Assembly (NCBI GenBank): GCA_023392115.1
Contig: JAEVZT010000178.1
Span: forward strand, 1-6,252
From: Chloroflexota bacterium
GTDB taxonomy: Bacteria; Chloroflexota; Anaerolineae; Aggregatilineales; Phototrophicaceae
Direction: 5' to 3'
Length of the DNA stretch: 6,252 nt
Within the stretch, counting starts at the first letter, position 1; each line of letters opens with the position of its first letter. Made by a program: the position numbers and the translations under genes. This document shows, piece by piece, positions 1-5,672 of this stretch. The notes beneath the pieces were generated by a model. That model did no database searches and was not told the origin of the DNA. It saw only the letters and a program-made list of their open reading frames with translations.

Positions 1-60
1 AAAGGTTTTCTCCCCTTCTCCCCGCTTGCGTGGGAGAAGGGGTCGGGGGTTGAGGGGTAG
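1..60. repeat. G/C-rich dispersed hairpin repeat
   Basis: A perfect 11-bp inverted repeat (CCCCTTCTCCC at 12-22 with GGGAGAAGGGG at 32-42) encloses a 9-base loop and is followed by a G-rich tail up to about 60. It lies just downstream of the stop codon of the minus-strand dehydrogenase gene, so it would form a strong hairpin in that transcript. On the minus strand the stem is followed by AGAAAACC rather than a run of T, so it is not a canonical intrinsic terminator. From memory, this type of C-rich/G-rich hairpin with a GGGGGTTGAGGGG-like tail is a common dispersed intergenic repeat in Chloroflexota and some other bacteria; copy number cannot be seen here. Confidence 0.6.
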
Positions 61-78
61 AAAAGTGCATCGCGCGGA

Positions 79-861
79 TTAAGGCGCCGAAAATCCCCCG
101 GCGGTATTGCCGCCATCAACCACTAGAAGCTGACCCGTCATATAACTTGACTCGTCGGACGCGAGGAACAAGACCGCCCGCGCGATCTCGTCGGTTGTGC
201 CGACGCGTCCGAGTGGGTAATCATCGCCGATGCGCTTGAGGTAGTCGTCAAATTCGTCCGGCGATACGCGTCCATCCTCGCGCCAGCGTTCGACGTAGGT
301 ATCGCCGGGGCAAACGGCGTTGACGCGTATCCCCTGCCGCCCGAAGTCAAGCGCCATCGAGCGCGTGATCTGGATGACAGCGCCTTTGGTGGCGCAGTAG
401 GCAGTCGCCCCCTGCCCGCCGATGATCGCCCAGTCCGACGCGTTGTTGACGATCACGCCGCCGCCCGTGTCGAGCATGGCGCGGACTGCCGCGCGACTGG
501 TGTAGAACGTGCCGTGAACGTTGGTGGCGAACACGTCGATCCACACATCGTCGCTCGTTTCGAGCACCTTCCCGAACGGGACGATTCCGGCGTTGTTGAA
601 CAGCACGTCGATCCGACCGAAGCGGGCAACCGTTTCGCCGACGGCGCGCTCGCAGTCGTCGCTGCGGCGGACATCACACGGAACAAACGCGGCTTCCCCG
701 CCCTCGTGCTGAATCGCCTCAAGGGTCGCGGCGGCTTTGTCGGCGTTACGCGCGGCGATCATCACGCGCGCGCCTTCCCGCGCGAACAGCAGCGCCGTCG
801 CCCGACCGATACCCGAATTCCCGCCCGTGATCAACGCCGTCTTGCCGTCAAGCCTGCCCAT
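79..861 (-). CDS. Classical SDR-family NAD(P)-dependent oxidoreductase
   Basis: A 260-residue protein of usual classical SDR length, probably a cytosolic alcohol/ketone oxidoreductase. The Rossmann cofactor motif is TGGNSGIG (residues 12-19). The NNAG motif is at 89-92 and a structural Asn lies in TNVHG (114). The catalytic Ser is in NNAS (142), and Tyr155 and Lys159 form YCATK, so the active site is complete. PG after the Lys helix is at 185-186, and the C-terminal [11 protein letters not shown] is typical. The second beta strand ends AARN with no acidic residue, which leans towards NADP(H) (inference). The start ATG is inside a perfect 10-base palindrome (860-869), preceded on the minus strand by the G-rich Shine-Dalgarno GAGGGGG about 8 bases away. 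The stop is TAA. It is isolated from the radical SAM gene by a terminator, so it is probably monocistronic. Substrate unknown; SDRs such as glucose/ribitol dehydrogenase-like or 3-oxoacyl-reductase-like enzymes cannot be told apart here. Confidence 0.95.
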   Translation of the reverse strand: MGRLDGKTALITGGNSGIGRATALLFAREGARVMIAARNADKAAATLEAIQHEGGEAAFVPCDVRRSDDCERAVGETVARFGRIDVLFNNAGIVPFGKVLETSDDVWIDVFATNVHGTFYTSRAAVRAMLDTGGGVIVNNASDWAIIGGQGATAYCATKGAVIQITRSMALDFGRQGIRVNAVCPGDTYVERWREDGRVSPDEFDDYLKRIGDDYPLGRVGTTDEIARAVLFLASDESSYMTGQLLVVDGGNTAGGFSAP

Positions 862-886
862 ACGCGTATCCCCCTCTTGGTCGTGG

Positions 887-911
887 CATATGTGATATGA
901 GGGATATTATG
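887..911 (-). promoter_or_regulatory. Possible promoter/operator region of the SDR gene
   Basis: Upstream of the dehydrogenase start there is an AT-rich patch in otherwise GC-rich DNA. It holds a small inverted repeat CATAT-GTG-ATATG (887-899) and, on the minus strand, a CATAAT hexamer (906-911) that could be a -10 box. No convincing -35 element is seen 16-19 bases upstream of it. The inverted repeat would lie just downstream of such a promoter, where a repressor might bind. This is weak evidence from position and composition only. Confidence 0.25.
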
Positions 912-946
912 GCGCAGGGATGAGGATATTGCTCCGTCAGCCTCCC

Positions 947-967
947 CCAGACCCTCAAAGGGTCTGG
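947..967. repeat. Perfect stem-loop in the palindrome cluster
   Basis: CCAGACCCT and AGGGTCTGG form a perfect 9-bp stem with a 3-base loop (or 8 bp with a 5-base loop). No T-run follows on either strand, so it is not by itself a canonical terminator. It is the distal member of a series of palindromes between the two minus-strand genes and lies just after the terminator of the radical SAM gene in transcription order. Confidence 0.7.
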
Positions 968-973
968 CAAGCG

Positions 974-996
974 AAAAAAGCCCCGTGAACGGGGCT
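974..996 (-). terminator. Rho-independent terminator of the radical SAM gene
   Basis: On the minus strand, AGCCCCG-TTCA-CGGGGCT forms a 7-bp, G/C-only-core stem with a tetraloop (979-996), followed directly by a run of six T (974-979; the first is also the last base of the hairpin). This is a textbook intrinsic terminator. It lies about 70 bases past the TAA of the minus-strand radical SAM gene, and should separate it from the downstream dehydrogenase gene. On the plus strand the same hairpin has no T-run. Confidence 0.85.
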
Positions 997-1056
997 GTAC
1001 AGCCGGCTTTGAGCCGGCTTACAAGGTCTTGTTTGCCGGTGGCTTGAGCCACCGGC
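993..1056. repeat. Run of consecutive palindromes / stem-loops
   Basis: This stretch is almost entirely palindromic. GGCTGTACAGCC (993-1004) is followed by AGCCGGCT-TTG-AGCCGGCT (1001-1019), where each arm is itself self-complementary, so it is both a direct and an inverted repeat. Then come ACAAG-GT-CTTGT (1021-1032) and GCCGGTGGC-TTGA-GCCACCGGC (1035-1056; 9-bp stem). It lies in the 3' untranslated region of the radical SAM transcript, between its stop codon and its terminator. It could be a 3' RNA-stabilising structure or a mobile-repeat relic; the sequence alone does not decide. Confidence 0.7.
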
Positions 1057-1065
1057 GGCGAGAGT

Positions 1066-2334
1066 TTAGTTGTTGCTCGGCGTCACCGAGATCGCTTCCG
1101 GCACGATCACGCTGCCGTTGGCGTCCTCGTGGACTTTCGGCTGCATCGTGATGTAGTTGCCGTACAGCCGCCATTCGTCCATGCGGCACGAGTGGACGAG
1201 CCTGCCGTCCCAAACCGTCATGTCCGGGCAGCTTTCGCACATGTCGACGCGCCCGTCCTCAAGCAGGTCGGGACCCTGAATGATGCCGATGCTCTGGACG
1301 TAAAGCGGGCGGAACAATTCGGTCGGGTTCTTCTTGACGGCTTTCCAGAACTCGCGCCACGTCCCGCGCAAGCCCTTGTCAAGACCGCTGAGTAAGAACG
1401 CGACCTTCGGAATCTTGTTGCTCGGCGAGTAGATGACATACGTGCCGTGCTGCAGATGGTGAACCGTCTGGAACAGTTCCATCACGCGCGCGCCGACCGA
1501 GCCGTACATCCGGCTCTTGGTGCCAAGCTGCGCCGCGACCAGCCACGTCATCTTGTCGTGCGTCACCGAACCGCCCATGTATGCCGACGTATCGTAAAGC
1601 GGGAACGACGCCTTGATCTTGTCGTACACGTCGGATGCTTGCAGGTACGCTTCCTGATCCGAGTCGGCGATGTAGCTCGTCTGCGGGTTGACCTTCTTAC
1701 CGCCGACGAGGAAGTCGAAATCGCCTTCCATCGCCGCGTTGCGGAAGGTGATGAATACCAGCCCGTGCACGCGGTCGATGTTCTTGTTCGCCCACTCGAC
1801 CATCTTCGGCACAAAGTCGAGGTTGCCGGGGTAAACCGTCATGCCGAAGCTGGCGAACAGCCCGCCGACCGAATGCACCATGTCGGCGTAATGCTGGCGC
1901 AGCTCGAACAGTTCGGTTTCGGTCTTGCCCTTCCAGTGCGGGCGGTTCTGCTCGCTGTCGATGTGGAAGGTGAAGCCGACGATACCCGCTTTTTTCAGTT
2001 CGGTGATGAAGGGGCGGTCATTTTCAATGCGGATGCCGTTCGTCAGAATGAGCGGCTTCATTTTCAGGCTGCGAATATAAGCAACAATTTCCAGAATGTC
2101 GGGGTGAATCAGCGGCTCGCCGCCGGCGACCGAAATGTTGTCGCAGTTGCGCCATTTTTTGAGCAGTGCAATTTCCTCTTTGATCTGCTCAAGCGACTTG
2201 TGCCCCTGCATGCCGTTGATGCGGTAACAGCCCCGGCAGTAGGTGTTGCACTTGTCCGTCACTTCCAGCCAGCCGATCGGGTTGTCGTTGCCCGACCATG
2301 GGAACCGGTACATGTCCCGCTTGGTACGCTCCAT
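1066..2334 (-). CDS. Radical SAM protein of unknown substrate
   Basis: A 422-residue protein of the radical SAM superfamily, which uses a [4Fe-4S] cluster to cleave S-adenosylmethionine. The cluster motif CNTYCRGC gives Cys29, Cys33 and Cys36 (CxxxCxxC), preceded by the usual hydrophobic strand. The SAM-contacting AGGEP is at residues 70-74, and later barrel strands include LILTNG (95-100) and FTFHIDS (121-127). This is a MoaA/SPASM-like core. The C-terminal part has CESC (366-369) and Cys383, a CxxC-x13-C spacing that could ligate an auxiliary iron-sulfur cluster (inference). The start ATG is preceded by AAAGGTG eight bases upstream on the minus strand, with a second AGGAG further up; the stop is TAA. 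It is divergent from the amine oxidase operon and has its own terminator. No partner such as a precursor peptide or maturase is visible, so the substrate is unknown. Family assignment is secure, function is not. Confidence 0.93.
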   Translation of the reverse strand: MERTKRDMYRFPWSGNDNPIGWLEVTDKCNTYCRGCYRINGMQGHKSLEQIKEEIALLKKWRNCDNISVAGGEPLIHPDILEIVAYIRSLKMKPLILTNGIRIENDRPFITELKKAGIVGFTFHIDSEQNRPHWKGKTETELFELRQHYADMVHSVGGLFASFGMTVYPGNLDFVPKMVEWANKNIDRVHGLVFITFRNAAMEGDFDFLVGGKKVNPQTSYIADSDQEAYLQASDVYDKIKASFPLYDTSAYMGGSVTHDKMTWLVAAQLGTKSRMYGSVGARVMELFQTVHHLQHGTYVIYSPSNKIPKVAFLLSGLDKGLRGTWREFWKAVKKNPTELFRPLYVQSIGIIQGPDLLEDGRVDMCESCPDMTVWDGRLVHSCRMDEWRLYGNYITMQPKVHEDANGSVIVPEAISVTPSNN

Positions 2335-2483
2335 TGCTCGACACCTTTCTCCTCAGTGGGGAAGTCTCGGGCAGGGTCGTATGAAGCGTCCGTTCGGCGA
2401 GGCGGTGGGCGTCTCGGGGAGACGGGCAGTTCTCAACGGCTGTCGAAAACTTCCCGAAGTCATTCAATTGCTGCGACGGGCGA

Positions 2484-2511
2484 AGTATACCCAATTTGCT
2501 TAGCCATGCAA
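2484..2511 (-). promoter_or_regulatory. Candidate sigma70-type promoter for the radical SAM gene
   Basis: On the minus strand, TATACT (2484-2489; five of six matches to TATAAT) lies 16 bases after TTGCAT (2506-2511; only the TTG matches the -35 consensus). If used, transcription would start near 2477 and give a 5' leader of about 140 nt before the ATG at 2334. The leader can form a short CGTCTC/GAGACG hairpin. Assigned from consensus and spacing only. Confidence 0.45.
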
Positions 2512-2655
2512 AGTAATTCCAATCGTACTGGAAAGCCCGGTTTCAGGTCGGTTAATCTTCTTCACAAGGGATCGGCAGGCTGCGAAAGAAAAATTTGTAA
2601 GATAGGGGTTGTAATTATTAAAGTGTTTTTTTGGCGCTTCTCCCCTCGACTCGCG

Positions 2656-2684
2656 TTGACTTTTCCCTCACCCTCGGCTATGCT
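2656..2684 (+). promoter_or_regulatory. Sigma70-type promoter for the amine oxidase operon
   Basis: TTGACT (2656-2661; five of six matches to TTGACA) is followed after exactly 17 bases by TATGCT (2679-2684; four of six matches to TATAAT). Transcription would begin near 2691, leaving a leader of about 35 nt before the ATG at 2726. This is the best plus-strand promoter in the gap and the natural driver of the amine oxidase and the acetyltransferase that follows it. Confidence 0.65.
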
Positions 2685-2725
2685 GTTGAATAGAGAGTAA
2701 ACCTCGCTTCATCAACAGGTGTTTT

Positions 2726-3988
2726 ATGTCGACCATCATAATCGGCGCAGGAATAGCAGGATTAGCTGCTGCGCGCGATCTGCGTGATGCGTACCAGAGC
2801 GTGATCGTTCTGGAAGCACGCGAGCGTATCGGCGGGCGTGTCCACACCGATCGCGGCTTTGCCCCCTTTCCCGTCGAGTTCGGCGCGGAGTTCATTCACG
2901 GTGACAGCGCCCCGACCTGACTGCTCGCCCGCGATTACGGGCTGAGACTGCTCCACTGGCAGAAAACAGATGACTCGCTGGTTCGCATGGCGGATGGTTC
3001 CGTGCGGACGATGCGCGACGCACGCCTGAACGACGCGGGCTTTGACCTGACGCGCTCGTGGGCACTGCCGTTCGCCTCGTTCCCGGTCGCCGCCGACGAC
3101 GAACCGCTGTCCGCCTACCTGACCCGCCTCGGCTTCAGCGCCGATCAGCTTCAGTACACGCGGCGGTCATGGGGCAACGCGGCAGGTGACGCCATCGAGC
3201 GCATCAGCGCGCGCGCGGCGGTCGAGGAGATGACGGACACGAGCGCCGGACAGGGCGATTTCCGCATCCTCGACGGCTACGACTCGCTGCTCAACCGGCT
3301 GGCGGACGGCATCGACATTCGCCTGAACACGGTCGTCACGACGATCGAGTGGGAGCGGCAGCCGGTGCGCGTCCACACGGCGAACGGCGAGACGTTCGAA
3401 GCTGATCAGGTCGTCATCACCCTGCCGCTCGGCGTGCTCAAATCCGGGCAAATCTGCTTCGTGCCCGAACTGCCCGCCGACAAGCAGGAAGCGATCGGCG
3501 CGCTGACGATGGGTTACGGCATCAAGCTGGTTTACCGCTTCGACGCGCCGCTGCTGCCCGAAGGCGTGATGGCGTTCTACAGCCCGCGCAACCCGCCGAT
3601 GTGGTGGTCGCCGAGCTTCGGACACGACTCCGACGCCGTCGTGATCACCGCCTTCGCGACCGGCGATTGGGCGCGCGAACTCCTGTCGAGCGGGAAACCT
3701 CTCGAAAGAGCTTTGGCGACACTCCGGGCTGAACTGGGGCGACCAAACATCGAACCCCTCGCAGCCCGGCTTGTGAACTGGGTCGACGACCCGTATTCGC
3801 TTGGGGGATACAGTGTCGCGCCGCCGGGAGCGGCGGACGCGCGGGCATGTCTCGCGCAGCCGACTGCCGGACGGCTGTTCTGGGCGGGTGAAGCAACCGC
3901 TCCCAACCCTCAAGCATCGACGGTGCATGGCGCTTACGCGAGTGGTCGCCGTGCAGCAGCCGCAATTTCACTACTGAAGGCTAGATAA
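2726..3988 (+). CDS. Flavin amine oxidase interrupted by in-frame TGA (recoded or pseudogene)
   Basis: Read through one internal TGA (2918-2920, codon 65), this is a 420-residue flavin-containing amine oxidase of normal family length, of the polyamine/monoamine oxidase type, which oxidises amines to aldehydes with release of hydrogen peroxide. The FAD-binding GAGIAG is at residues 7-12, followed by [13 protein letters not shown] (29-41) and EFGAEFIHG (51-59). After the TGA the same frame continues with [16 protein letters not shown] (full-length 232-239), the MGYGIK segment whose Lys (about 267) matches the flavin-contacting Lys of the family, PYSLGGYS (356-363), and [10 protein letters not shown] with [10 protein letters not shown] near the C-terminus. 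No frame change is needed. Premature termination would leave a 64-residue stub; an internal ATG at 2987 would give a protein without the FAD-binding domain. A short AGGTG lies four bases before the start ATG; the true stop is TAA. The GNAT gene follows after 10 bases, suggesting co-transcription. Substrate not determined. Confidence 0.85.
2918..2920 (+). other. In-frame TGA in the amine oxidase at an expected Trp site
   Basis: The codon follows GDSAPT and precedes LLARDYGL. From memory of the family, related oxidases have Trp here (a pattern like xTWxLL after the GAEFIHG motif). One G-to-A change at the third base of TGG would produce it. The nine tryptophans I can see elsewhere in the gene are TGG. 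The next codon is CTG, the same as after the TGA in the downstream acetyltransferase. Confidence 0.8.
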
Positions 3989-3998
3989 AGGTCACATC

Positions 3999-4739
3999 AT
4001 GATCGCGTTCAAGTATAGACAGGTGCCGGAAACGGCGGCGATTGTCGTCATCCCGGCGGAGCATCAGCACACCTCACAGATCCCGCAGCTCGCGGGCGCT
4101 GCTTACGGCGTCGCGCCGGAGCAGGTCGACAAATGGTTCAGCGCGGAGCAGTATGCCGCGCGCATCAACACCTTCCCCGAAGGGCAGTTCGTCGCCATCG
4201 ACACGGCATCTGACCGCGTCGTCGGCTTCACGTCGAGCATGCGCTTCGACTTCGACCCGTCTAAACCGCTTCTCGAGAGCTGGGAACGGACGACGGGCTA
4301 TGGTTGACTGACCACGCATAACCCAACCGGCGAGTGGATGTACGGCGTCGAGTCGTTCGTCCATCCCGACTATCAAGGCAACGGCGTCGGCAGCAAGCTG
4401 ATGGACGCCCGCGCCGAGGTGGTGCGCCGGCTCAACCTGCGCGGCATTGTCGCCGGCAGTCTCATCATCGACTACCACAAGGTCGCGGATTACATGACGC
4501 CTGAGCAGTACGTTGCTGAGGTGGTCGCTGGCGCGCGCTTTGACACCAACTTGACCAAGCAGCTCAAGAAGGGGTTCAAGGCGGGCAGCGTGATCCCGAA
4601 CTATACCTACGACGATCGTTCGAAAGATTACGGCGTGGCGATTATGTGGGTTAACCCCGCATACGTCAAGAAGCGTTCGGCGCGCATCATTCCGTTCGAC
4701 GCGCAGCGCGTGCAGCCGTCAAGCGCCGTCGGTAGGTAA
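3999..4739 (+). CDS. GNAT-family acetyltransferase 1, interrupted by in-frame TGA (recoded or pseudogene)
   Basis: Read through one TGA (4305-4307, codon 103), this is a 246-residue GNAT N-acetyltransferase, an enzyme class that transfers acetyl from acetyl-CoA to amines. The acetyl-CoA-binding motif A is VHPDYQGNGVG (residues 121-131), followed by KLMDAR and LNLRGIVAG. The sequence resembles the GNAT domain that in many bacteria is fused to a carbon-nitrogen hydrolase (features such as YHKVADYMTPEQYV and VIPNY), but here it stands alone. It is a close paralogue of the gene at 4873-5628, about 60% identical by eye over the last 110 residues, and the two align without gaps around the TGA. Termination at codon 103 would remove the whole acetyl-CoA site. 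The start ATG has AAAGG about eight bases upstream, overlapping the TAA of the amine oxidase, so the two are very likely translated from one mRNA. The final stop is TAA. Acceptor substrate unknown; an amine or polyamine is a contextual guess. Confidence 0.85.
4305..4307 (+). other. In-frame TGA in acetyltransferase 1 exactly where the paralogue has Trp
   Basis: Acetyltransferase 1 reads ESWERTTGYG-stop-LTTHNPTGEWMYGVES. Acetyltransferase 2 reads ESWDETISGG-W-LTRHDPRAKWMYGVES. The two align without gaps, placing the TGA against Trp102 of the paralogue (TGG at 5176-5178), and both codons are followed by CTG. Four other tryptophans in this gene are TGG. This is a direct in-window demonstration that the TGA replaces a tryptophan codon. 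Confidence 0.92.
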
Positions 4740-4756
4740 CTACACAAGGGAATTTT

Positions 4757-4773
4757 CAGGGCAGCACGCCCTG
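4757..4773. repeat. Short stem-loop after acetyltransferase 1
   Basis: CAGGGC-AGCAC-GCCCTG forms a 6-bp stem with a 5-base loop, 17 bases after the stop codon of the first acetyltransferase. The palindrome AACCGGTT and a run of four T (4781-4784) follow on the plus strand, but the T-run is not directly adjacent to the stem, so this is at best a weak or partial terminator. Confidence 0.4.
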
Positions 4774-4789
4774 TAACCGGTTTTATGCA

Positions 4790-4820
4790 GCCCCTCGCCC
4801 GCCCAAGTGGGTCGAGGGGC
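4790..4820. repeat. G/C-rich hairpin repeat between the two acetyltransferases
   Basis: GCCCCTCG (4790-4797) pairs perfectly with CGAGGGGC (4813-4820), with an inner CCC/GGG pairing around AAGT. There is no T-run after it, so it is not a canonical terminator. It resembles the C-rich/G-rich hairpin at the left end of the window and is probably another dispersed intergenic repeat. It may stabilise or attenuate a transcript running from the first to the second acetyltransferase. Confidence 0.55.
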
Positions 4821-4843
4821 ATGTTGACCAACACCCTGAGTCG

Positions 4844-4865
4844 AAGGAGACAGGCGCACAGCGCC
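4844..4865 (+). promoter_or_regulatory. Ribosome binding site with spacer hairpin before acetyltransferase 2
   Basis: A strong Shine-Dalgarno AAGGAG (4844-4849) lies 23 bases before the ATG at 4873, too far for normal initiation. The spacer contains a perfect hairpin GGCGC-ACA-GCGCC (4853-4865). Folding it out would shorten the effective spacing to about 10 bases. No in-frame start codon lies closer to the Shine-Dalgarno, and an in-frame TGA at 4837-4839 closes the frame upstream. The structural role is inference. Confidence 0.45.
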
Positions 4866-4872
4866 AGCGACG

Positions 4873-5628
4873 ATGTCCGATGATCAAAGTCCGAACCAGC
4901 CGATTATTATCGTGCCTTCCAGCCCGCGCTATGTCGCCGCGATGGAAGACTTGCAGCACGCAGTCTACGGCACGACCCGCGCATGCCCAAACGGCGTGCT
5001 GACTGAAAAACACTTTTTGCATCACCAGATGATTTTTCCCGAAGGGCAGTTCGTCGCGCTGGCGATCCAGCCTGACGGCAGTGAACGCGTCGTCGGATTG
5101 ACGTGTTCCATGCGCCTGCCGTTTGACCCGGAACACCCGTTCCTCGAATCGTGGGACGAGACGATCAGCGGCGGCTGGCTGACGCGCCACGATCCGCGCG
5201 CCAAGTGGATGTACGGCGTCGAGTCGGCAGTCCATCCGGCATATCAGGGGCACGGCATCGGCGGCAAGCTGATGGAAGCGCGTTTTAAGGTGGCGAAGCG
5301 TCTGAATCTGCGCGGCATGGTCGCGGGAAGCGCGTTGATCAGCTATCACAAAGTGGCGGACAGCGTGTCGGCTGAAGAATACGTGCGCGGCGTTGTCGAA
5401 GGACGCTACTTCGACAACAACCTGAGCAAGCAGATCAAGAAGGGTTTCCGCCCGATCACGACGATCCCGAATTATCTTGATGACGCGGATACGCGCGGTT
5501 GGGGCGCGGTCATCGTCTGGGACAATCCGGCGTACAACCCGCATCATCAGTCGATCAAGCGCGTGTCGCGCAGCCGTTCCAGCATGATGATCAGACCGCA
5601 GCTGCCTCACGGTTTCGCCGCGCGCTGA
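4873..5628 (+). CDS. GNAT-family acetyltransferase 2
   Basis: A 251-residue uninterrupted paralogue of the gene just upstream, predicted to acetylate an amine using acetyl-CoA. The central motif A is VHPAYQGHGIG (residues 120-130), followed by KLMEAR, LNLRGMVAG and YHKVAD (158-163). AEEYVRGVVEGRYFDNNL and TIPNYL match the late region of the GNAT domain found fused to carbon-nitrogen hydrolases in other bacteria. No hydrolase follows here; the protein ends with a basic Arg/Ser-rich tail (229-251). FPEGQFVA is identical in both paralogues and nearly identical at DNA level, consistent with tandem duplication. All five tryptophans are TGG. The stop is TGA (5626-5628); an in-frame TAG follows at 5647-5649, so reading the TGA as sense would add only seven residues. 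The start is the only in-frame choice near the Shine-Dalgarno. The acceptor is unknown. Confidence 0.93.
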   Translation: MSDDQSPNQPIIIVPSSPRYVAAMEDLQHAVYGTTRACPNGVLTEKHFLHHQMIFPEGQFVALAIQPDGSERVVGLTCSMRLPFDPEHPFLESWDETISGGWLTRHDPRAKWMYGVESAVHPAYQGHGIGGKLMEARFKVAKRLNLRGMVAGSALISYHKVADSVSAEEYVRGVVEGRYFDNNLSKQIKKGFRPITTIPNYLDDADTRGWGAVIVWDNPAYNPHHQSIKRVSRSRSSMMIRPQLPHGFAAR

Positions 5629-5633
5629 GTCGC

Positions 5634-5639
5634 TATAAT
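5634..5639 (+). promoter_or_regulatory. Perfect -10 hexamer before the aminotransferase
   Basis: TATAAT lies in the 44-base gap between the second acetyltransferase and the aminotransferase. A good -35 element is not visible (GGTTTC at the 17-base spacing), and there is no TG extended -10. It could be an internal promoter starting transcription near 5646, which would let the aminotransferase be expressed apart from the genes upstream. Confidence 0.4.
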
Positions 5640-5658
5640 AGAGGCATAGCTGAATCGT

Positions 5659-5665
5659 AAGGTGA
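5659..5665 (+). promoter_or_regulatory. Ribosome binding site of the aminotransferase
   Basis: AAGGTGA ends seven bases before the ATG at 5673, at ideal spacing. It fixes the start of the partial gene that follows. Confidence 0.7.
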
Positions 5666-5672
5666 TTGCTTG

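Larger units (their letters stand above)
2335..2725. other. Divergent intergenic region (391 bases, no gene)
   Basis: This gap separates the minus-strand radical SAM gene from the plus-strand amine oxidase gene. I see no credible coding sequence or RNA gene in it. The half nearest the radical SAM gene is GC-rich and contains a 6-bp stem CGTCTC-GGG-GAGACG (2410-2424) and a small palindrome ACTTC-CC-GAAGT (2449-2460). The half nearest the amine oxidase is AT-richer, with a T-run at about 2635-2642. Candidate promoters for both directions are listed separately. Confidence 0.7.

Noticed and set aside
1447..2700. Long plus-strand open frame (417 codons) opposite the radical SAM gene
   Set aside because: It is antisense to a gene with clear motifs, has no recognisable domain, and is rich in Arg/Val/His as expected from the reverse of GC-rich codons. 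It also runs into the divergent promoter region.
2684..2717. Inverted repeat TGTTGA/TCAACA flanking the leader of the amine oxidase gene, as a possible riboregulator
   Set aside because: The left arm overlaps the end of the -10 box, before the predicted transcription start near 2691, so it would not be in the RNA; six base pairs over a 22-base loop is also weak.
3167..3928. Minus-strand open frame of 253 codons opposite the amine oxidase
   Set aside because: Antisense shadow of codon-biased GC-rich DNA; the plus strand carries the conserved oxidase motifs.
2918..4307. TGA codons as selenocysteine sites
   Set aside because: One aligns with Trp in the paralogue and the other with an expected Trp, not Cys or Sec, and neither enzyme family uses selenocysteine. 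I also see no obvious strong stem-loop immediately downstream.
4757..4784. Intrinsic terminator between the two acetyltransferases
   Set aside because: The hairpin is short and the four-T run is seven bases away from it, so termination is doubtful; listed only as a stem-loop.
4783..5610. Minus-strand open frame of 275 codons opposite acetyltransferase 2
   Set aside because: Shadow frame of a gene with a strong paralogue; composition is Arg/His/Asp-rich and no motif or ribosome site is seen. The minus-strand frame at 4074-4478 opposite acetyltransferase 1 looks similar to it because the sense genes are paralogues.
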